Source of the DNA: Ensifer adhaerens
GTDB taxonomy: Bacteria > Pseudomonadota > Alphaproteobacteria > Rhizobiales > Rhizobiaceae
NCBI RefSeq assembly: GCF_028993555.1
Contig: NZ_CP118611.1
Location: forward strand, 372,001 to 436,000
Length of the DNA: 64,000 nucleotides
Direction: 5' to 3'
This document shows positions 48,321 through 56,600 of the stretch, piece by piece. Below the pieces are notes generated by a model. The model searched no databases, was not told the DNA's origin, and was given only the letters and a program-made list of their open reading frames with translations. Made by a program: the position numbers and the translations under genes. The first letter of the stretch is position 1. Every line of letters begins with the position of its first letter.

Positions 48321-48995
48321 ATGTCAAGCGATCCCTTGTTAAATCCAGAGCAAAGCGGCGGCCGGACGCCGGGCGAGCGCATCATGCTGGCGCTGAAGCT
48401 GCACGGCCCGCAGACGGCGGCCGCACTCGGCAAGCGTCTGACGATCACCGGCGAGGCGGTGCGGCAGCAGCTTGTCCGCCTTGCCGAGGACGGTTTCGTC
48501 GTCTCCTGGTCGGAGGCGAAAGGCGTCGGCCGTCCTTCGCAGTTCTGGGGGCTGACCGCGCTTGGTCATGCGGAATTTCCCGATACGCATGCGGAGCTGA
48601 CCGTCCAGCTTTTGAGGACGATCCGGCAGACGCTCGGCGAGGCGGCGGTCGATCGGTTGATCGCGGCGCGCGAGGATGAGACCCGGCAAAATTACAGTGC
48701 CGCGATGGATGGCAAGGGGAGTTTGCGCGAGCGGGTGGACGAACTGGTGCGGCTGCGATCTCAAGAAGGCTATATGGCAGGGTGCGAAGACCCCGGCGAC
48801 GGCACGTTGCTGTTCGTCGAGAACCATTGCCCGATCTGTGCTGCCGCGACGAGCTGCCAGGGGTTTTGCCGGGCTGAACTGAGCGTGTTCCGCGCGGTGC
48901 TTGGCCCCGGTGTCGAGGTTGAGCGTGCCGAACATATTCTCGCCGGCGCCCGCCGCTGTGCCTATGTCGTCAGAATGGTCGGTCAGGCCGCCTGA
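48321..48995 (+). CDS. ArsR/DeoR-like regulator with C-terminal cysteine cluster (SufR-like)
   Basis: 224 residues. Winged helix at about residues 18-75 (LGKRLTITGEAVRQQLVRLAEDGFVVS) and, at about 165-185, a cysteine cluster NHCPICAAATSCQGFCRAEL of the SufR type, which can bind a 4Fe-4S cluster. Such proteins repress genes when the cluster is present and let go under iron limitation or oxidative stress. AGGA is five bases before ATG 48321. Divergent from sodB; joint control of the SOD gene is likely but not shown. Confidence 0.85.
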   Translation: MSSDPLLNPEQSGGRTPGERIMLALKLHGPQTAAALGKRLTITGEAVRQQLVRLAEDGFVVSWSEAKGVGRPSQFWGLTALGHAEFPDTHAELTVQLLRTIRQTLGEAAVDRLIAAREDETRQNYSAAMDGKGSLRERVDELVRLRSQEGYMAGCEDPGDGTLLFVENHCPICAAATSCQGFCRAELSVFRAVLGPGVEVERAEHILAGARRCAYVVRMVGQAA

Positions 48996-49061
48996 TCTGC
49001 GTTCGTAGATGCGTGGCGCCGCGCCCGGTTGAGTACGAGCGAGGCGCCGGTGCTGATCGTA

Positions 49062-49829
49062 TCAGCGCGCGCCCATGCGCAGCGCGCCGTCAAGGCGGAT
49101 GACTTCACCGTTCAGCATGCGGTTCTCGCAGATGTGCTGCACGAGGGCTGCAAACTCTTCCGGTTTGCCGAGGCGCTGCGGGAAGGGCACGCTCTTGCCG
49201 AGCGAATCCTGCACTTCCTGCGGCATGCCGGCCATCATCGGCGTTTCGAAGATGCCCGGAGCGATGGCGACGACACGAATGCCATAGCGCGCAAGCTCGC
49301 GCGCGATCGGCAGCGTCATCGAGACGACGCCGCCCTTGGACGCCGCATAGGCGGCCTGGCCGATCTGGCCATCGAAGGCCGCAACCGATGCGGTGTTGAC
49401 GATCACCCCCCGTTCGCCGTCCTCGCCCGGCTCTTCCCGCTGGATCGCCTCGGAGGCAAGCCTCAACATGTTGAAACTGCCGATGAGGTTGATGCCGACC
49501 GCCCGCGAAAAGCTTTCGAGACGATGCGGGCCGTCGCGGCCGAGCACCTTTTCCCCTGGCGCGATACCGGCGCAGTTCACCAGTCCATGGAGATGGCCGA
49601 AGCGGTCCAATGCCGCCGCAACGGCGGCGGCGGCATCCGCCTCGTTGGTGACATCCGTCTTCTGGAAGAGGGCGTTGTTGCCGAGTTCATCGGCCATCTT
49701 CTGTCCGGCTTCGGCGTTGACGTCTGCAAGAACCACACAGGCACCCTCGCCATGCAGCCGCCGCGCGACGGCTGCCCCAAGGCCTGACCCGCCACCGGTC
49801 ACGATAAAGACTTTTCCATCGATCAGCAT
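49062..49829 (-). CDS. SDR oxidoreductase, HSD10/3-hydroxyacyl-CoA dehydrogenase type
   Basis: 255 residues: [15 protein letters not shown] for NAD, DVN for NAD preference, NCAGIAP and [20 protein letters not shown] for catalysis. The whole, with [21 protein letters not shown] near the end, follows 17-beta-HSD10/2-methyl-3-hydroxybutyryl-CoA dehydrogenases. It would oxidise a short 3-hydroxyacyl-CoA. GGGAGGAG is six bases before the start at 49829. Single gene; no fatty acid or branched-chain genes adjoin. Confidence 0.88.
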   Translation of the reverse strand: MLIDGKVFIVTGGGSGLGAAVARRLHGEGACVVLADVNAEAGQKMADELGNNALFQKTDVTNEADAAAAVAAALDRFGHLHGLVNCAGIAPGEKVLGRDGPHRLESFSRAVGINLIGSFNMLRLASEAIQREEPGEDGERGVIVNTASVAAFDGQIGQAAYAASKGGVVSMTLPIARELARYGIRVVAIAPGIFETPMMAGMPQEVQDSLGKSVPFPQRLGKPEEFAALVQHICENRMLNGEVIRLDGALRMGAR

Positions 49830-49961
49830 CTGAGGCTCCTCCCGTACCGGATCGTGTCGATGGGAAGGACATAGCCTTGCGGAGACATGAAGCCAAGGGT
49901 GGCGGGTGCGGCGATGCGTCCCTTCCTGGTCCATGTCACCGCTGCATATCCGTAGGCCGCA

Positions 49962-51764
49962 CTAGAAATCCGCCACCAGGTGCGGTTCGCGCTCCGGCCC
50001 GAAGCGGGGCTGGACGCCGAGGAAGGAGCCGGCACGACTGATGATCTCCCTGACGACCGGAGCCGCCGTATGGGCTGCCTGACGCCCCCCTCTCTCGCCT
50101 GTCAGCGGCGCATCGACAATCGAAAGGACGATGTAGCGCGGGTTGTCCATCGGGAAGCCGGCAAGAAAGGCGTTGAAGTTGAGGTTCGTGGCGTATCGCC
50201 CGTTGATCACCTTGTCGGCCGTGCCTGTCTTTCCTCCGACATGGAAGCCGGGCACCTGGGCGTGGCGGCCGGAGCCCACCTGGCCATTGCGATTGTAGAG
50301 GTAGCGCATGTCGGCGCTCGTCGTCGGCTGCAGGACCTGCTGAGCCTGTGCCTTCGCCGTCTCGGGGGATCGCGGAAGGAACGTCGGAGCGATCAGCGTG
50401 CCGCCGTTCAGGAGAGCGGCCGCGGCGACCGCGGTTTGCAGCGGTGTGGTCGCAACGCCGTGTCCGAAGGATATGGTCACCGAGTTGATCTTCTTCCAGC
50501 TGCGCGGCTGCGTCGGCGTTGCCGCGCCCGGCAGCTCGGTCTCCATCTTGGAAAGAAGCCCAAGCTTCGTGAGAAAAGCCTGATGTCCCTCGATGCCGAC
50601 CATGTCTGCGACCGCGGCGGTTCCGATATTGGAGGAATATTGAAAGACCTCGGGAATAGTGAGGGGCCGATACTTCCCGCGAAAATCCTTGATGGTGAAG
50701 CCGCCCATGCGGATGGGGCGAGATGCATCGACCACGGAGTTGAGGTTGATCTTGCCGGCGTCCAGCCCCATTGCCAGGGTGAAGCTCTTGAACGTCGAGC
50801 CCATCTCGAACGTCGCATTGCTCATCCGGTTGAACCAGCCCTTTTCGTACTCCTTGTCGATATTGCCGTTGGGCAGCGTGCGCGAAGGCTGGTTCGGATC
50901 GTAGTCGGGCACCGAAGCCATGGCGATGACTTCTCCGGTCTCCACGTCCAGGACCACCGCGCCGGCGGCTTCCGCCTGATAGTCGATCATGGCGCGCGCA
51001 ACCGCTTCTCGCACGATGCTCTGAACGCGAATATCGATCGAGAGCTTGACCGGCTCGAGCGGGGTGCTTCCGGTCAAGCCCGCCGCGCGGAGATCGGCAA
51101 GCCCCTGCTGATCAATGTAGCGCTCCATGCCCTGCAGGCCCTGATTGTCGACGTTGACATGCCCGAGGATGTGCGAGGCCGTCGATCCGCCCGGATAAAA
51201 GCGCCGCTTTTCCGGCCGGAAGCCGATGCCGGGAATGCCGAGCGCCAATATGTCCGCCTGCTGGCGCGGCGTGAGCTGCCGCCGCAACCATTGGAAGGCG
51301 GTGCCGGATCGAAGCTTCCGGTGCGTATCGCGCCAATCGAGATTGGGAATGACGGTTGCGAGTTTCTCGACGACTTCGTCCGCATCGACGATCTTTCGCG
51401 GCTCGGCATAGAGCGACACCATGTCGAGGTCTGTCGCCAGCAGCTCCCCGTGCCGATCGACGATGTCAGGACGAGAGGCCACGGCGTGGCTGGCGGAGTT
51501 GATCCATGCCGTTTCGACAGGTCTTTCCAATCCGTACTGGACCAGGCGCCCCATGGTGACCAGAAAGATCACCGCAAAGCCGGCGATGATAATGCCAAGC
51601 CGTTGCCGCGCCTGCGTTCTCCGGCCCAGCGTGGCGCCGACGATCGCTCCGCTTTTGCCACTGACGTTTCGTTTCAGGGAAAAATGTGCCCGGCTTTTGA
51701 GCCGGACGGCGAGAGAGATCAATGTCATTCCGAACGCATCCAGATCTAAGCCACCCGAAGCCAT
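49962..51764 (-). CDS. penicillin-binding protein, FtsI-like class B transpeptidase (stand-alone)
   Basis: 600 residues: short cytoplasmic part, one membrane helix (LGIIIAGFAVIFLVTMGRLVQYG), dimerisation domain with RPDIVDRHGELLATDL, and transpeptidase domain with the three motifs STFK (GSTFKSF), SSN (YSSNIGT) and KTG (GGKTGTADK). It cross-links septal or side-wall peptidoglycan in the periplasm. No mraW, murE or other division-cluster gene is next to it, so it is probably a second FtsI-type paralogue rather than the main one. The start at 51764 or ATG at 51728 is unresolved; neither has a strong ribosome site. Confidence 0.9.
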   Translation of the reverse strand: MASGGLDLDAFGMTLISLAVRLKSRAHFSLKRNVSGKSGAIVGATLGRRTQARQRLGIIIAGFAVIFLVTMGRLVQYGLERPVETAWINSASHAVASRPDIVDRHGELLATDLDMVSLYAEPRKIVDADEVVEKLATVIPNLDWRDTHRKLRSGTAFQWLRRQLTPRQQADILALGIPGIGFRPEKRRFYPGGSTASHILGHVNVDNQGLQGMERYIDQQGLADLRAAGLTGSTPLEPVKLSIDIRVQSIVREAVARAMIDYQAEAAGAVVLDVETGEVIAMASVPDYDPNQPSRTLPNGNIDKEYEKGWFNRMSNATFEMGSTFKSFTLAMGLDAGKINLNSVVDASRPIRMGGFTIKDFRGKYRPLTIPEVFQYSSNIGTAAVADMVGIEGHQAFLTKLGLLSKMETELPGAATPTQPRSWKKINSVTISFGHGVATTPLQTAVAAAALLNGGTLIAPTFLPRSPETAKAQAQQVLQPTTSADMRYLYNRNGQVGSGRHAQVPGFHVGGKTGTADKVINGRYATNLNFNAFLAGFPMDNPRYIVLSIVDAPLTGERGGRQAAHTAAPVVREIISRAGSFLGVQPRFGPEREPHLVADF

Positions 51765-51996
51765 GGGATCAGTCTGCCAGACGGCACACCGAAGAAGGTT
51801 CTCGGGCGGGGATTAAAAGAGGATAGGCTTTGCCTGTGCGGCTAAAATTGTTCGGTATGTCTTAACAACCTGTTAACCCTTGCGCGCTCTGGTTGTCGAT
51901 CCACAGGTAATCTACGGAGAAACGCGTGGAGACCGGATCGACGGCGGAAGGACGCGGGCTCCGCGTCTCTCCGGCGCGGACAGCGCGAAATTGAAA

Positions 51997-52317
51997 CTAG
52001 CGCTGCGCGATCGGCGAGATCTCGATGATCTTGATGCCGACGGCGTTGCTGGATTCGTCGTAGACGATCTCCCCTCGTCCGATGACCATGCCGTTGACCT
52101 TGAGTTCGACCGGATCGCCGAAATTGCGGTCGAGGTGGATCGTATCATCAGGATGGAGTTTCGAGATCTGGGAGACCGTCAGTTTGGCCCGCCCGATGAC
52201 TGCCTCGATCGCCAGGGGGATGCCCTGGACAGCGCGCTCGCTCATGACCGAGCGGGTCTCAAACGCAGGGCTTTCATCGAGCTCGATCAGCTCTTCCTGT
52301 AGCTTCTTGTTAATCAT
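51997..52317 (-). CDS. FliN/SpoA-domain protein, orphan
   Basis: 106 residues. The C-terminal 75 form one SpoA domain: VQGIPLAIEAVIGRAKLTVSQISKLHPDDTIHLDRNFGDPVELKVNGMVIGRGEIV is the FliN pattern, including the VNG and GRGEIV turns. True rhizobial FliN is usually longer and within the flagellar cluster; no flagellar gene is beside this one. It starts at the ATG complementary to 52315-52317. It may supply an extra switch or a secretion sorting-platform subunit. Confidence 0.82.
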   Translation of the reverse strand: MINKKLQEELIELDESPAFETRSVMSERAVQGIPLAIEAVIGRAKLTVSQISKLHPDDTIHLDRNFGDPVELKVNGMVIGRGEIVYDESSNAVGIKIIEISPIAQR

Positions 52318-52472
52318 TCTGCACCATCCAAAGCACTGATTCACGACTCTTTAACAAAGAGTTGCGCTAGTTCGCCCTGGGTAGCAACCGTGGCTAAATG
52401 GGGGTTCTGCCTGCCTCGCAAGCGAGCGTTAACAAACGGTTAACATCCACAACGCCGGGCCCATCGGAGACC

Positions 52473-52862
52473 TCAAAGCGTCACTGCGTTCCAGTTTCCG
52501 TCCCGTTTTTGGAAACCGATCATACGACGGCCGTTCGGCAACTTGTCGCCGAGTCGCACGACATAGACGTAGCCCTCGTAAACCATCAGACCCTGATCAC
52601 CATTGCTGTAGAGGATCTCGAAACCTGGCGGGTTGTTCGGGGATGCGCCTGCATCCGTAGGAGCCCCTGACGGATCGATCGCCGCCACTTCCGAGGGAAC
52701 GTTTTGGGGGCCAACGAGATAGTATAGCGACGACGCAAGGGCGGCGGCGCAGAGGAGGCCGCCGACCAGCGATGGCACCAGGCGCAGCTTGAAACGTTTT
52801 GGCGACGGCTGAGGTGTTGCAACACTCAAGTTCGTTTTCCCGATTCGATCAAAAACTTCCAT
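52473..52862 (-). CDS. single-pass membrane protein with small extracytoplasmic domain
   Basis: 129 residues: about 28 residues inside, a membrane helix (LVPSLVGGLLCAAALASSLYYLVG), a proline-rich linker and a terminal beta-type domain YEGYVYVVRLGDKLPNGRRMIGFQKRDGNWNAV that recalls the small SH3-like ends of PilP/GspC-type secretion or pilus parts. Function not recognised. Lies directly upstream of the orphan FliN-like gene on the same strand (155 bases between). Confidence 0.65.
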   Translation of the reverse strand: MEVFDRIGKTNLSVATPQPSPKRFKLRLVPSLVGGLLCAAALASSLYYLVGPQNVPSEVAAIDPSGAPTDAGASPNNPPGFEILYSNGDQGLMVYEGYVYVVRLGDKLPNGRRMIGFQKRDGNWNAVTL

Positions 52863-53128
52863 CGGAACCGTTCTCACGCGGCATTGCCCGGCAGCCGCTA
52901 CAGACGATGCTGTTGGCGGGCGGCTGGATCTGCTTCGCGGAGCCGTTCCCTGCTTCAATCCGAAGAGGCCACGACCTCTCAGAATCAACAGCATGCCCAT
53001 TCGCCGATATCAGGGACATATGGTCCCGGGCGTTTCCACACCTTTTGAGTGTCCGCAGGATCGGCCCCACTTCGCCTTCAAGTAGGGCCGATGAGATGCT
53101 TTGCCAGAGCATTGTCGACCGGGCGCCG
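52863..53128. other. 266-base gap without a convincing gene
   Basis: Open frames exist on the minus strand but lack homology, ribosome sites or plausible protein character. It presumably carries the promoter of the membrane protein gene at 52473-52862. No strong palindrome was seen. Confidence 0.4.
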
Positions 53129-53398
53129 CTAGGTTGCCTCGCGCTTGCCGATTTGGACGAGCCGCAGCCATGGGGCCAGGTGGAAGACGCTCATCAAGAC
53201 GTACATTGCGGCCATCCCGCCGATCTGCAGCCCTGGTTCACCGGCACATAACATCTGCCCGACGTCGGTGCCCCATGCGCCGACCGAAAGTGCCATGAGC
53301 GCGAAGGTCGGCGATGCGGCGAGGGCAAGCCCATCGGCCGCCCTCCGTGCCGCCGTCCGGTGGAGCTCTCGCGTGCCGGTAGAGAGGCTCGCGCTCAC
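53129..53398 (-). CDS. small integral membrane protein, unknown
   Basis: 89 residues starting at a GTG that overlaps the DUF899 gene stop (GTGA), so the two are coupled. Two hydrophobic segments (LALAASPTFALMALSVGAWG and IGGMAAMYVLMSVFHLAPWL) suggest two membrane helices. The charged N-terminus TGTRELHRTAARRAADG faces the cytoplasm. The family is not recognised. The coupling suggests it works with the DUF899 protein. Confidence 0.6.
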   Translation of the reverse strand: MSASLSTGTRELHRTAARRAADGLALAASPTFALMALSVGAWGTDVGQMLCAGEPGLQIGGMAAMYVLMSVFHLAPWLRLVQIGKREAT

Positions 53399-54183
53399 CG
53401 CACTGCGCTCGCATCCTGGCTCCGCATCGCGGCTTCGCCGGCGTCCGAGACCTCGACCCAGCGCCGATCGGGTGCGGCGCCCTCGACATAGCTGTCGTTC
53501 CAGTTCCACCACTTGTAGCTCGGTGTCTGGGGATAGCCCTCGGGAGAGTCTTCCCACGCCTCCTGTCGGCCGAGCGGCGTGATGTCCAGATAGTTCCAGG
53601 TGCCTCCCATCTGCTCGTCGCCGCGGTTGTTGATGAAATAGGTACGGAACAGCCGGTCGCCGTCGCGGAAGAACACGTTGTGGCCGTGCCACTCATCGAC
53701 GCCGAAGTCGAGATCGAACTCGTCGGCGATGGTGTACCACGGCATCGTCCAACCCATGCGCGCCTTCAGCCTGGCAATATCCATCTGCGGCGCCCGCGAG
53801 GCGAAGACCAAGGTAGTATCGCGGGCGTTGAGGTGGGAAAGATGCGCGACCTGGTCGGCAACCATGGAACAGCCGCGGCAGGCGTGCTCGGGCCAGCCAA
53901 AGACGCCCGGCTCATAGAAGGCGCGGTAGACGATCAACTGGTGCCGACCTGCAAAGAGGTCCAGCAGGCTTTGCTTGCCCTCGGGTCCCTCGAAGACATA
54001 CTCCTTCGTCACGGCCATCCACGGCATGCGCCGGCGTTCGGCAGCGAGTGCATCGCGAGCACGCGTGTGTGCCTTTTCCCTGATGAGCAGATTCTGGCGC
54101 GCCTCTTCCCAGGCCTGCTGCGAGACCACCTGCGGCTTCTGCATGGCGGGTTGGTCGTTCGCAATCTCGACTGTCTTTTCCAT
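53395..54183 (-). CDS. DUF899 thioredoxin-like protein
   Basis: 262 residues of the DUF899 family: VFEGPEGKQSLLDLFAGRHQLIVYRAFYEPG, then a CRGCSMVADQVAHLSHLNARDTTLVFASRAP and later VFFRDGDRLFRTYFINNRGDE and TWNYLDITPLGRQE. The fold is thioredoxin-like with a CxxC-like CRGC, so a redox or peroxidase role is possible. GAGGAG precedes the ATG. Coupled to the small membrane protein gene. Confidence 0.88.
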   Translation of the reverse strand: MEKTVEIANDQPAMQKPQVVSQQAWEEARQNLLIREKAHTRARDALAAERRRMPWMAVTKEYVFEGPEGKQSLLDLFAGRHQLIVYRAFYEPGVFGWPEHACRGCSMVADQVAHLSHLNARDTTLVFASRAPQMDIARLKARMGWTMPWYTIADEFDLDFGVDEWHGHNVFFRDGDRLFRTYFINNRGDEQMGGTWNYLDITPLGRQEAWEDSPEGYPQTPSYKWWNWNDSYVEGAAPDRRWVEVSDAGEAAMRSQDASAVR

Positions 54184-54362
54184 GGCGTAACAACTCCTCG
54201 TTTTAGGCGAAGTCTGCGTCGCGCGGCCGGAGCGCCGGGAAACAGGTCATCGCGTCGTCATCGGGGGTAGTTTGTCACCGCGGATCAACTGGCGGGAGTA
54301 ACAACTGTGACGGCATTAATTCGGGGCGACGCGATGGCGGCTTAGGCCAGTCACCTTCCGTC

Positions 54363-55259
54363 CTACAGGCCCGTCTGCCTGATCTCGCCGGCGAAGAAAT
54401 CGGCAAAGGCCTTTACCTTCGGCAGCAGCAACCGATTGGTTGGATAGACGATATAGATACCGCGCTCGGCGAGTCTATGTTGCGGCAGGACCCGCACGAG
54501 CTTGCCTTGGACTAGCAGTGGGTTGGCGATGAAGGATGGCAAGGCGCCGATACCGATGCCGGCCTGGATCATCTCGCTCAGCATCAGGCTGTTGTCGACG
54601 ACGAAGCGTGCCGGCAGTTCTATGCTCGCCGTGCCGTCGGGACCTTCGACGATCCAGCTTCCCGGCTGGTCGGCGAGCCGGTAACTGAGGCAATCGTGGT
54701 TCTTGAGATCGCTCACGCGCGCCGGGGTGCCCCTGGCCGACAGATAGGCGGGCGCCGCGCAGATGATTTGTTCGACCTCGCCGAGCCGCTTGGCGATCAG
54801 TGACGAATCCGCAAGTGCCGCGCGCACGCGGATCGAGACATCGAAACCCTCGGAGACGACGTCGAGCACGTGATCGTCGAGCGTCATGTCGACCTTCAAC
54901 TGCGGATGCAGCGCCATGAAACGTGCCACCATCGGCGCCAGGACCGTCAGCCCGAAGGAAAGGGGGGCGTTGATCCGCAGCCGGCCATTGATCTCTCCGG
55001 CCTCGCCCGATGTCGAACGCTCCAATTGGTCGAGTTCGTCGAGGAGCCTGCAGCACTCGGCAAAGTAGCCGCGCCCCGCCTCCGACAGGCTCATGCGCCG
55101 GGTGGTGCGTAGAATGAGCACTGTGCCGAGGCGTTCCTCGAGTTGCCGGATCTGCTTGCTGACCGACGCATTCGATTGCCTGAGCTCCTCGGCCGCCTTG
55201 TTGAAGCTTTGAAGCTCAATGACGCGCCGAAACGCACGCATGGCCGCCAACAGGTCCAT
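54363..55259 (-). CDS. LysR-family regulator, divergent from the exported cyclase
   Basis: 298 residues, N-terminal helix-turn-helix AFRRVIELQSFNKAAEELRQSNASVSKQIRQLEERLG and LysR substrate domain with DVSIRV and the ADSSLIAKRLGEVEQIICAAPAYL segment of the CrgA/DsdC-like subgroup. Divergent from the gene at 55374 with 114 bases between, so it probably controls it and itself. Effector not known. Confidence 0.9.
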   Translation of the reverse strand: MDLLAAMRAFRRVIELQSFNKAAEELRQSNASVSKQIRQLEERLGTVLILRTTRRMSLSEAGRGYFAECCRLLDELDQLERSTSGEAGEINGRLRINAPLSFGLTVLAPMVARFMALHPQLKVDMTLDDHVLDVVSEGFDVSIRVRAALADSSLIAKRLGEVEQIICAAPAYLSARGTPARVSDLKNHDCLSYRLADQPGSWIVEGPDGTASIELPARFVVDNSLMLSEMIQAGIGIGALPSFIANPLLVQGKLVRVLPQHRLAERGIYIVYPTNRLLLPKVKAFADFFAGEIRQTGL

Positions 55260-55373
55260 AATTTCTCCAGAGTAAAATATCTATTCTCTATATCGCTGAT
55301 TATTCGCAATGTAGCCAGCAATAAGGTGATCTCAGCTTCCTGATGTTCAGGCAATGCAGAAAAGGAGTTCACC

Positions 55374-56360
55374 ATGTTCAACACCGCAACGTTCAGCCGC
55401 ACACTGGCGGTCTCTCTCGTGGCCGGATTGCTGGGGAGCGCGACCTTCGCGCAGGATGTCGGCAAAAGCCCCTGGGGGCCGAAGGACGAGATCGGGCGCC
55501 TCAACCTGATCACGCCCGCCTCGCGCGCAGCCGTCCTGTCGCGCATCGAGGGCGCCAAGTCCTACGACCTTGCCGTGGAGTATTTCATCGGCATGCCGAG
55601 CTGGGAGGCAGCCGGCGATCCGCCGTACCAGATGTGGATGACCCACACGCCGCACGGCACGGAGGTTTCAGATCCGATGAAGGTCGGCAAGGAGATGAAC
55701 CAGCACGTCAGCTACTCGGGCTCGGCCGTTTCGATGTACGCGCATATGGGTACGCATATCGATGCGCTGAACCACTTCGGCCTGAACGGCAAGATCTGGA
55801 ACGGTTATGCGGCAGCCGATAACCTCGGCGACCAGGGCTGGACCGTCACTGGCGCCGAGAAATTGCCGCCGATCGTGGCGCGCGGCGTCCTGATCGATGT
55901 CGCGGCGGCAAAGGGCATGCAGATGCTGCCGGAAAACTACCGCATTACCCGCAAGGATCTGCAGGAGGCGCTCGACAGCCAGGGTGTCGGGCTCCAGGAA
56001 GGCGACGTGGCGTTGATCCGGACCGGGCGCATGCAACACTATGAAGACAAGTCCGCCTACATGAGCAACCCGCCTGGGCTCAGCATCGACGCGGCGAAGT
56101 TCCTGGTCGACGACGGCGGCGCCATGGTCGTCGGTGCCGACAATCTGAGCTTCGAAGCGTTTCCGGCAGAAACCGAAAACAACTATATCCCGGTTCACAC
56201 CTACCTGCTGGCGCAGCAGGGCGCGCCGATCATCGAGCTCATCAATCTCGAAGAACTGTCGAAGGACCGGATTTATGAATTCGCCTTTGTCGGCGCGTCG
56301 CTCAAGTTCCGCGGGGCCGATGCCGCGCCGATCCGCCCTGTCGCCTTCCCGCTGCGCTGA
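55374..56360 (+). CDS. exported cyclase-family metal hydrolase
   Basis: 328 residues with signal peptide ending at TFA (MFNTATFSRTLAVSLVAGLLGSATFA). The zinc/manganese motif H-x-G-T-H-x-D occurs as HMGTHIDALNHFG, and a later H-x10 and E complete the cyclase (kynurenine-formamidase, isatin-hydrolase) site. It would hydrolyse an amide or lactam ring in the periplasm. AAAAGGAG precedes the ATG. Followed by a strong terminator. Substrate unknown. Confidence 0.88.
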   Translation: MFNTATFSRTLAVSLVAGLLGSATFAQDVGKSPWGPKDEIGRLNLITPASRAAVLSRIEGAKSYDLAVEYFIGMPSWEAAGDPPYQMWMTHTPHGTEVSDPMKVGKEMNQHVSYSGSAVSMYAHMGTHIDALNHFGLNGKIWNGYAAADNLGDQGWTVTGAEKLPPIVARGVLIDVAAAKGMQMLPENYRITRKDLQEALDSQGVGLQEGDVALIRTGRMQHYEDKSAYMSNPPGLSIDAAKFLVDDGGAMVVGADNLSFEAFPAETENNYIPVHTYLLAQQGAPIIELINLEELSKDRIYEFAFVGASLKFRGADAAPIRPVAFPLR

Positions 56361-56434
56361 TATCCGGAGACCGTAAGCGCCATTTGCGCTGAACGGCACG
56401 GGTTCAAGGCAAAGCCGCTCGACCGATCAAACGA

Positions 56435-56470
56435 CGAATGCGCCGCGGGAATTCCGCGGCGCATTCGTTT
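56435..56470. terminator. terminator between the cyclase and MFS genes
   Basis: CGAATGCGCCGCGG (56435-56448) pairs perfectly with CCGCGGCGCATTCG (56454-56467), loop GAATT, then TTT. It ends the cyclase transcript and can also end the minus-strand MFS transcript. Confidence 0.88.
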
Positions 56471-56600
56471 GGTCGTCGGGCAGAACCTGTTCCACCCGTT
56501 GCGATCAGCTTGGGATGGCGATGATCCGATCAAACGTGAAAAGTTCCGCGCTGCGATGTTTTCGGGGAGGCAAGCGTCCGCACGTTTTCTGCAGCGCACT

